DNA from: Undibacterium umbellatum | GTDB taxonomy: Bacteria > Pseudomonadota > Gammaproteobacteria > Burkholderiales > Burkholderiaceae_D | Direction: 5' to 3' | DNA: 50,735 bases | Assembly (NCBI RefSeq): GCF_014284125.1 | Contig: NZ_JACOFX010000025.1 | Span: 1 to 50,735, forward strand | Shown here: positions 45,357 through 50,735 of the stretch, piece by piece | How the letters are laid out: the number at the start of each line of letters is the position of its first letter | Numbering within the stretch: the first letter of the stretch is position 1 | Notes under the pieces: generated by a model | Told to the model about the DNA's origin: nothing | What the model saw: only the letters and a program-made list of their open reading frames with translations | Database searches by the model: none | Made by a program: the position numbers and the translations under genes

Positions 45357-46278
45357 CAGGTCTCACGCTGAAGACAGTGCCATCGAAGTACGTGGTGTCA
45401 GCAAACATTATGGCGCCTTACACGCGGTTGATGGCGTTGATTTGACGGTAAAACATGGCGAGATTTTCGGCCTCATCGGTCACAACGGTGCTGGTAAAAG
45501 TACCTTGTTCAAAATGATGCTGGGTCTGACGGAACCGAGCGCTGGCGAGATTTTAATTAATGGCACAGCGGTGACAGGTAGCGATTTTCGTCATACCCGT
45601 CGTCAGCTCGGTTATCTCCCGGAAAATGTGGTGCTATATGACAATCTCAGCGGCATCGAAACTTTAAAATTCTTTGCCAAACTCAAAGGTGCACCGATAG
45701 AACAATGTGCGCCTATGTTAGAACAAGTTGGCTTGGCTCATGCACTCAATCGCCCCTTGCGCGAATATTCCAAGGGAATGCGCCAGCGTCTGGGATTTGC
45801 ACAAGCCTTGCTCGGCAAGCCGCGCGTGCTATTTCTCGACGAACCGACCAATGGCCTTGATCCTCAGGCGATACGAGACTTTTACATCACGCTACATGAT
45901 CTACGCGATACCGGCGTTACTGTCATTATTACCTCGCACATTCTGGCGGAGTTGCAAGAGCGGGTTGATCGTCTCGCGATCATGTCAGCGGGAAAAATAC
46001 AGGCCTTAGGTAGTGTGACTCAATTGCGCGAGCAAATGCACATGCCACTCCTCGTCACACTGTGTCTGGCGCCAAACGATGTGCCACTGGCACAAGATGC
46101 GTTGAGTCACCTGCCAGATGTGACCTGCACAATAAGCGGCAACAGTCTCGTAGTACGTTGCCCGCGTAACAGCAAGATGGAAGTACTGGCCGCGGTTAGC
46201 CATCTAGGGAGCAAGTTGATCGATCTGAGCATACAAGAGCCGTCGCTGGAAGATGTCTTTTTTGGATTTTCGAATTAA
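45331..46278 (+). CDS. nosF: NosF, ABC transporter ATPase
   Basis: A 315-aa ATPase. The start at 45331 (MASTIPANNRS) follows GGAGG inside nosD. Walker A is GHNGAGKSTLF, the signature EYSKGMRQRLG, Walker B RVLFLDEPTNGLDP. It powers NosDFY during CuZ assembly; the C-terminal ~90 residues form an accessory domain. Confidence 0.95.
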   Translation: MASTIPANNRSHAEDSAIEVRGVSKHYGALHAVDGVDLTVKHGEIFGLIGHNGAGKSTLFKMMLGLTEPSAGEILINGTAVTGSDFRHTRRQLGYLPENVVLYDNLSGIETLKFFAKLKGAPIEQCAPMLEQVGLAHALNRPLREYSKGMRQRLGFAQALLGKPRVLFLDEPTNGLDPQAIRDFYITLHDLRDTGVTVIITSHILAELQERVDRLAIMSAGKIQALGSVTQLREQMHMPLLVTLCLAPNDVPLAQDALSHLPDVTCTISGNSLVVRCPRNSKMEVLAAVSHLGSKLIDLSIQEPSLEDVFFGFSN

Positions 46279-46310
46279 TTTTCGGACTAAGTCAGAATAA
46301 AGAAAACATT

Positions 46311-47126
46311 ATGGAAATAAATCAAATTTTTACCCTGGCAGCGAAAGAATTTCGCGACCGAATTCGCAATCGTTGGGTACTGGCTGTGGCGCTGGTGTTC
46401 ACCGTATTCTCTTTAGTGATCACCTATCTCGGCGGTGCGCAACAAGGCCAGATCGGTCTTAAATCTATCGAGCTGACCATCACAAGTTTGGTCAGTCTAG
46501 TGATTTATTTGATTCCCTTAATTGCCCTACTGCTCGGCTTCGATGCGATTGTCGGCGAACGTGAACGCGGTTCGCTGGATTTGTTATTGTCTTTTCCGAT
46601 TACCCGTACTGAATTTTTACTCGGTAAATATTTAGGTCTCGCTGGCGCTTTAACACTATCCACCGTCGCAGGATTTTCACTGGTGGCAGCACTGCTATAC
46701 CAACAATTTAAATGGGCCGGATTATTTCATTACCTCGGCTTCATCATCAGCTCCGTACTGCTCGGCCTGGCCTTTCTCAGCTTAGCGATCTTCATGTCGG
46801 TCATTGCTCGTGAACGAACCCGCGCTTCAGGCCTAGCCATCGCGTTATGGTTCTTCTTCGTCTTGGTCTTTGATCTGTTGTTACTTGGTGCTCTGGTCGG
46901 CACTGGCGGCAGCTACGGTGGCGATATTTTTGCCTACTTACTGTTACTCAATCCGACCGATGTATTTCGTATTCTGAATGTCTTTTCTATGGACGATGTG
47001 CGCACCCTTTATGGGCTTTCGAGCATCGTTCCCGCTGCCCTCGCCAAACCCTGGCTTATGGGTTCCGTTATGTTTGCCTGGATCGTTGTGCCGCTGGCGT
47101 TGGCACGTTGGAGATTTAACTCATGA
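46311..47126 (+). CDS. nosY: NosY, ABC transporter permease
   Basis: A 271-aa permease with about six hydrophobic segments and the conserved cytoplasmic loop FDAIVGERERGSLDLLLSFP typical of NosY/ABC-2 proteins. It forms the membrane part of NosDFY. It starts 32 bp after nosF and overlaps nosL by four bases. Confidence 0.95.
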   Translation: MEINQIFTLAAKEFRDRIRNRWVLAVALVFTVFSLVITYLGGAQQGQIGLKSIELTITSLVSLVIYLIPLIALLLGFDAIVGERERGSLDLLLSFPITRTEFLLGKYLGLAGALTLSTVAGFSLVAALLYQQFKWAGLFHYLGFIISSVLLGLAFLSLAIFMSVIARERTRASGLAIALWFFFVLVFDLLLLGALVGTGGSYGGDIFAYLLLLNPTDVFRILNVFSMDDVRTLYGLSSIVPAALAKPWLMGSVMFAWIVVPLALARWRFNS

Positions 47127-47656
47127 TCATTAGTCGTCGAAAATTTATCATCAATACGCTCATCACGGCCGTCGCTGGAAGTACCTTGATGGCTTGCGGT
47201 CAATCAACTACCAGCAAATCCATCACCCCGGTAGAAATTGATCCACACACCACCTGCGATCTCGACGGCATGTTACTGGCCGACTACCCAGGCCCAAAAG
47301 CACAAATTTTTTATGAGGGCAAAGAGTCGCCCACATTTTTTTGCGATACGGTAGAAATGTTTCACACCTTATTGTCACCTGAACAGGTCAAGGCAGTTAG
47401 CGCCGCATATGTACAAGACATGGGCAAAGCGGATTGGGATCAACCGCGTGGCAACTGGATACCTGCAAAAGAGGGATTCTATGTTTTGGGCAGTAAGCGA
47501 CATGGTTCTATGGGCCCGACTATTGCTAGTTTTGCGCAAGAGGCAGATGCAAAAAAATTTATAGGACAATGGGGAGGAAAATTCCTGCGCTATGTCGAGA
47601 TCAAGCCTGATATGGTGGATTTAAGTGGTGGTGCCTTACACGATACGCGGATGTAG
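47123..47656 (+). CDS. nosL: NosL, copper chaperone lipoprotein (first copy)
   Basis: A 177-aa lipoprotein (RRKFIINTLITAVAGSTLMAC) that would deliver Cu(I) for NosZ assembly. The metal region reads CDLDGMLLADYPGPKAQI and WIPAKEGFYVLGSKRHGSMGPT, the form common next to clade I nosZ. The ATG overlaps nosY. It is followed at once by a second NosL-like gene. Confidence 0.93.
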   Translation: MIISRRKFIINTLITAVAGSTLMACGQSTTSKSITPVEIDPHTTCDLDGMLLADYPGPKAQIFYEGKESPTFFCDTVEMFHTLLSPEQVKAVSAAYVQDMGKADWDQPRGNWIPAKEGFYVLGSKRHGSMGPTIASFAQEADAKKFIGQWGGKFLRYVEIKPDMVDLSGGALHDTRM

Positions 47657-47659
47657 GCG

Positions 47660-48283
47660 ATGTTGATACACATCCCTTCAGCTAAACTAGTCGCTGGGAT
47701 AACTGGCACCTTGTTGATCGCGCTGACGCTGACCAAGTTTGTTCCATGGCAAGCTACCGTAACGGACGTTCAAACCATCACGAGCGGCGACATCTGCATT
47801 GTGGCTCCCGCAACGCCGTTTGATCCCAATTGGGGTATCAGCCTACTCGCACCACGTAAGGTACCCAACGATGCGCGTTGCCCGGTATGTGGTATGTATC
47901 CAGCGCGCACCAGCGAATGGGCCGCGCAAGTGATCTTCAAGAATGGCGATACCCATTTCTTTGATTCGCCATTAACTTTATTTATCTATCTGCTAGACCC
48001 GTCAAAATATAGCCGCGGCCGCGATGCCAGTGAGATCGCTATCAGTTACGTCACAGACACATCACAAGGCCAATGGATTAAAACCAGTGAGGCTTTTTTT
48101 GTGGCCGGATCGGAGGTAATGGGACCCATGCGCGCTGGCAACTTCCCCGCATTTTCTCGTATCGAAGACGCACAGGATTTTGCTAAAAAACGCGGCGGCA
48201 CAGTAATAAAAGCCGATCAAATCAGAGCTCAGTCACTACAAACTCTTCATCGCTCACGTCAGCATTTGCATCAGACAAAGTAA
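47660..48283 (+). CDS. Second NosL-family protein with CPVCGM motif
   Basis: A 207-aa protein with an N-terminal hydrophobic anchor (LVAGITGTLLIALTLTKF) and the NosL metal motif CPVCGMYPARTSEWAAQV, then a MGPMRAGNFPAFSR segment. The classic CxxCGM is here, in contrast to CDLDGM in the first copy. It begins three bases after nosL and ends the operon. The two may take copper from different partners; this is inference. Confidence 0.85.
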   Translation: MLIHIPSAKLVAGITGTLLIALTLTKFVPWQATVTDVQTITSGDICIVAPATPFDPNWGISLLAPRKVPNDARCPVCGMYPARTSEWAAQVIFKNGDTHFFDSPLTLFIYLLDPSKYSRGRDASEIAISYVTDTSQGQWIKTSEAFFVAGSEVMGPMRAGNFPAFSRIEDAQDFAKKRGGTVIKADQIRAQSLQTLHRSRQHLHQTK

Positions 48284-48734
48284 CTTTCTAAAGCCGAACC
48301 ATGACCGAACTTAAATATCAGCGCAGCTTGGGGTGCGTCTAAACAAACGGAGCTAAAGTTCCACAGAAATGATAAATCAGCCGTTTTTTGAAGTCCGTTG
48401 ACATATTCTATACCCCGACCGTCAAATCGTTGATTGTAGCGCGTTCTGACAGGTCGATCTCTCGCCCCTCCCCAGCACTTAAACCGCGACTACTTATAGC
48501 CGCGACGCACGTCTCCAGCGCTTTATCAACCATTCCAGCATATCGCCTCTCGAATTGCAGTCGGTTATTCAGGATAGAATGCCCGCCTGTTAAACAGCGC
48601 TGTTATTTTTCCAGTTTTTGTTAGTTTCAGCACACTGGAAAATCGCTTCAGAACGTTACTGGTGAAGCCTATAAAGAAATGTGCATGATAAATATCCGCG
48701 CTGATTACTGGAAAATATTACACGCTGTTTGACA
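48284..48734. other. Intergenic region between nos cluster and hipAB
   Basis: Holds repeat copy B (48331-48456) and, further right, three copies of ACTGGAAAA or its complement: TTTTCCAGT 48607-48615, ACTGGAAAA 48634-48642 and 48707-48715. The first two form an inverted pair with an 18-base gap. They lie downstream of hipB. No gene is seen. Confidence 0.6.
48331..48456 (+). repeat. ~126-bp repeat, copy B
   Basis: Same element as 1-128 (opposite orientation) and 50610-50735 (same orientation). It starts about 45 bp after the second nosL gene. With copy A it brackets the whole respiratory cluster as inverted repeats; with copy C it brackets hipAB as direct repeats. Confidence 0.9.
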
Positions 48735-49031
48735 CTAGTGACTGTCATTAGTCGATACTTTTTCACGCAAAGTCACTTCTAATCCGAAAATGTCGGCAAT
48801 TTGATTCAGAGATTTAATCGTGGGATTTGCCGTACCTGCCTCTAAAGCTCTGATCAGTTTTACGTTAACTCCGCGATGTTTGGCAAACTCTGGTTGCGTG
48901 AGTCCGGAGATAGCACGCATTTTTTTAATGGACTCCTGAAGCGTCAATTTTCCAGAAGTAAGATCCTCATAGAATTGTTTACGCTGCTCACGTGCCACTT
49001 CTTTGGGGAGTGGATTACGTCGCTTATCCAT
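48735..49031 (-). CDS. hipB: HipB-like XRE-family antitoxin/repressor
   Basis: A 98-aa protein: an N-terminal extension of ~40 residues, then a helix-turn-helix (ISGLTQPEFAKHRGVNVKLIRALEAG) and TANPTIKSLNQIADIFGLEV. AGGAGG precedes the ATG within the hipA 3' end, and the genes overlap by eight bases. It should neutralise HipA and repress the operon. Unlike classical hipBA, the antitoxin gene is second. Confidence 0.85.
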   Translation of the reverse strand: MDKRRNPLPKEVAREQRKQFYEDLTSGKLTLQESIKKMRAISGLTQPEFAKHRGVNVKLIRALEAGTANPTIKSLNQIADIFGLEVTLREKVSTNDSH

Positions 49032-50328
49032 AGCTACCTCCTACTTTCAGCTCCCGCAACTGTTTAATCTGTGTCTGAATTGCATAATAGCGGTTTTCAA
49101 TAATATCGCTATCGACCCCTTGCTGAGCCATGATGTCAGGTAGACCTTCTATCGATTGTCCAAATAAATACAAGGCATCAGTAATCACTGCAAGTTCATG
49201 CTTCTCTAAATCTAATGAGGCAAGTACATCGACCCAATTATTAAGTTCAACATTATTTTTGTCTTTGTTTTTCCATCGCAATGCCCGTGCAATACCTTCT
49301 TTGTCCAAATTCATCGGTGCAAAATCAAATAAGGGAGAGAGTTGAATTACGCCGTCCACTATTTGTACGGCTGTATTTCTGGCATGATTATCGGTGTTGC
49401 CCATCGCGAGATTGAGTATATCTCGCTTGATAAATTCTATTGTTGTTGCGGTCTTATCGGTGACATAGAGTCGTAATGCAGCTAACAATTCATTCTGTGA
49501 TGGGCGTTGGTCAAAACCAATCTGACCAACTAAGGAAGCTGCACTTTCTTGATGTAATCTCTCCACACCAGATTGCGTTACTTTTCGATCAAATCGTGGA
49601 ATAAACAGCATGTCCTCATGGAGCTGGGGTATTTCCTCGACAAAAAGCCCAAGCGCATTTGCTGTACGAATAAATGCTGCTTCGTTACGTAGAATCTTGA
49701 TGTCGCTTGAATCTCGCCCCCTCGGTAATTTTATGAGGTAGTGCTTTTGGGTATAGTCGTCTTCAATAGCACCATCGGCGTACCATAAATTATCTTTTCC
49801 CAATGTCAGCATAAATTTTGGCGCGACACCCTGGACACCAGACGTGCCTGCAGACAGCATCCCATGAATGTAAAGATGCTCGATAAAATCATCCTTTCTT
49901 TCTAGGATATCTTGCATGTTAAATCCGTTCAGTGGTGTTACAGCATTGCTCTTATTAGAATGCTTTTTATAGAAAGCAAGCGCTTCTTTCACTCTTAATC
50001 TTCCGATAGGGTTAAATGCGCCAGCACAAATAAGAGGCCAATCTGCGGCAGGTCCATCGGCTAATTTGAGCTCGCCAAGTAGGTAATGACGACCTTTACC
50101 TTGCGGAATAAGATCAAATAGAAATGAAGGCCAATGTGCTAACTTGACTTCATTCAAATTGACTGGAAATCGAAGGGATACCGGTGAGTTTTGGCCATCA
50201 AATACAAAGTCCGTATCGTAACTGAGCGTCGACGAACTGAAACCACCTTGATAGGCATTATCAATTTCAATAACGCAGCATTCATGCCATTGATTACCTA
50301 CCCAAATCTCGATCGTGAGCTTTTCCAT
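49024..50328 (-). CDS. hipA: HipA-like serine/threonine kinase toxin
   Basis: From ATG 50328 the product is 434 aa. An N-terminal HipA domain is followed by the Gly/Ser loop GTSGVQGVAPKFML, the catalytic loop GNTDNHARN and DFAPM. HipA kinases phosphorylate translation-related targets such as glutamyl-tRNA synthetase and cause growth arrest. The catalytic residues are kept, so it should be active. A TTG at 50334 would add two residues. Confidence 0.88.
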   Translation of the reverse strand: MEKLTIEIWVGNQWHECCVIEIDNAYQGGFSSSTLSYDTDFVFDGQNSPVSLRFPVNLNEVKLAHWPSFLFDLIPQGKGRHYLLGELKLADGPAADWPLICAGAFNPIGRLRVKEALAFYKKHSNKSNAVTPLNGFNMQDILERKDDFIEHLYIHGMLSAGTSGVQGVAPKFMLTLGKDNLWYADGAIEDDYTQKHYLIKLPRGRDSSDIKILRNEAAFIRTANALGLFVEEIPQLHEDMLFIPRFDRKVTQSGVERLHQESAASLVGQIGFDQRPSQNELLAALRLYVTDKTATTIEFIKRDILNLAMGNTDNHARNTAVQIVDGVIQLSPLFDFAPMNLDKEGIARALRWKNKDKNNVELNNWVDVLASLDLEKHELAVITDALYLFGQSIEGLPDIMAQQGVDSDIIENRYYAIQTQIKQLRELKVGGSYG

Positions 50329-50356
50329 AGACAAACCAAAATAGAATTTAATTTAT

Positions 50357-50412
50357 CCATTATAACGGTAATTTAAACTAAATCTAGTGCGATATTTTGG
50401 TAATTATAATGG
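50357..50412. promoter_or_regulatory. Inverted repeat in the hipAB promoter region
   Basis: CCATTATAA (50357-50365) and TTATAATGG (50404-50412) form an inverted pair with a 38-bp gap; GGTAATT also occurs twice (about 50367 and 50399). They lie 29-84 bp upstream of the hipA start and are good candidates for HipB operators. Confidence 0.5.
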
Positions 50413-50609
50413 GTATTTATGGAAAAATGATTATTGAATTATTGTTTAAAAGTGAGGCTTTTAAATAGCCTGTTGCGATAAGACATATTGGGGTCTTGTC
50501 GTATGTATAACAGCGAGAACTTAGCACTGTTGTCCATGCTCGAATATCGCGCTAATAATGATCGAATATTTGCTAACGCCATTTTCTCTTGAAAGGCTTA
50601 CTGTATATA

Positions 50610-50735
50610 GGGTGCGTTTAAACAAACGGAGCTAAAGTTCCACAGAAATGGTAAATCAGCCGTTTTTTAACGGTCGACCGACATATTCTATCCCCCGACC
50701 ATCAGATCGTTGATTGTAGCGCCTTTTAAGAGGTT
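50610..50735 (+). repeat. ~126-bp repeat, copy C
   Basis: Direct copy of 48331-48456, more diverged (notably around the middle, after CAGCCGTTTTTT, and in the last 15 bases). The window ends within it. The last part (GCGCCTTTTAAGAGGTT) departs from copies A and B, so the true repeat may end near 50720. Confidence 0.88.

Noticed and set aside
48284..48734. CRISPR-like array from the ACTGGAAAA repeats
   Set aside because: Units are nine bases, in mixed orientation and irregularly spaced, with no cas genes nearby.

Overview
The window looks like a chromosomal anaerobic-respiration region of a betaproteobacterium, most likely Burkholderiales (Oxalobacteraceae-like). That placement is an inference from gene families and order (quinol-type NorB beside NsrR, narGHJI followed by a PpiC gene, nosZ-R-D-F-Y-L order, UbiTUV) and from the moderate GC; no rRNA or tRNA gene is present to confirm it. 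The sequence begins and ends inside copies of the same ~126-bp repeat, so it may be a contig that stopped at a multicopy repeat.

Layout. 1-3.3 kb: an O2-sensitive class III ribonucleotide reductase operon, with the glycyl-radical tail of NrdD encoded as a separate 65-aa protein, plus NrdG, behind an FNR-like box and an NrdR-like palindrome. 3.5-13.1 kb: nitric oxide handling (bacteriohemerythrin, HMA protein, NnrS, HemN, NsrR, quinol NO reductase NorB, DUF2249, a DnrO-like periplasmic protein, cupin, a Dnr-type CRP/FNR regulator). 13.3-15.2 kb: narL, broken by a 1184-bp IS5-family element. 15.6-26.1 kb: leftward nitrate reductase cluster narGHJI-ppiC-hemerythrin-NnrS-like membrane protein-moaA. 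26.5-29.5 kb: O2-independent ubiquinone synthesis (ubiU, ubiV, ubiT) and a DGC-domain protein. 29.8-38.6 kb: an accessory stretch with an HPP-CBS membrane protein, an orphan ketosynthase, a response regulator, an HD-GYP gene and a MASE1 gene both cut by an IS21 relic, a partial apbE duplicate, a PAS-GGDEF gene and intact apbE. 38.7-48.3 kb: a c-type cytochrome and the nitrous oxide reductase cluster nosZRDFYL plus a second NosL. 48.7-50.3 kb: a hipA-hipB toxin-antitoxin pair between two direct copies of the repeat.

Functionally the window covers nitrate to nitrite (Nar), NO to N2O (NorB) and N2O to N2 (Nos), together with anaerobic routes to dNTPs (NrdD/NrdG), heme (HemN), quinone (UbiTUV) and molybdenum cofactor (MoaA). 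No nitrite reductase (nirS or nirK) and no narK transporter is visible here. Likely control is by a Dnr/FNR-type regulator (a perfect box upstream of nosZ, weaker ones at nrdD, ubiU and the HPP gene) and by NsrR (tandem boxes between nsrR and norB). The nitrate-responsive regulator NarL appears to have been recently lost to the insertion.
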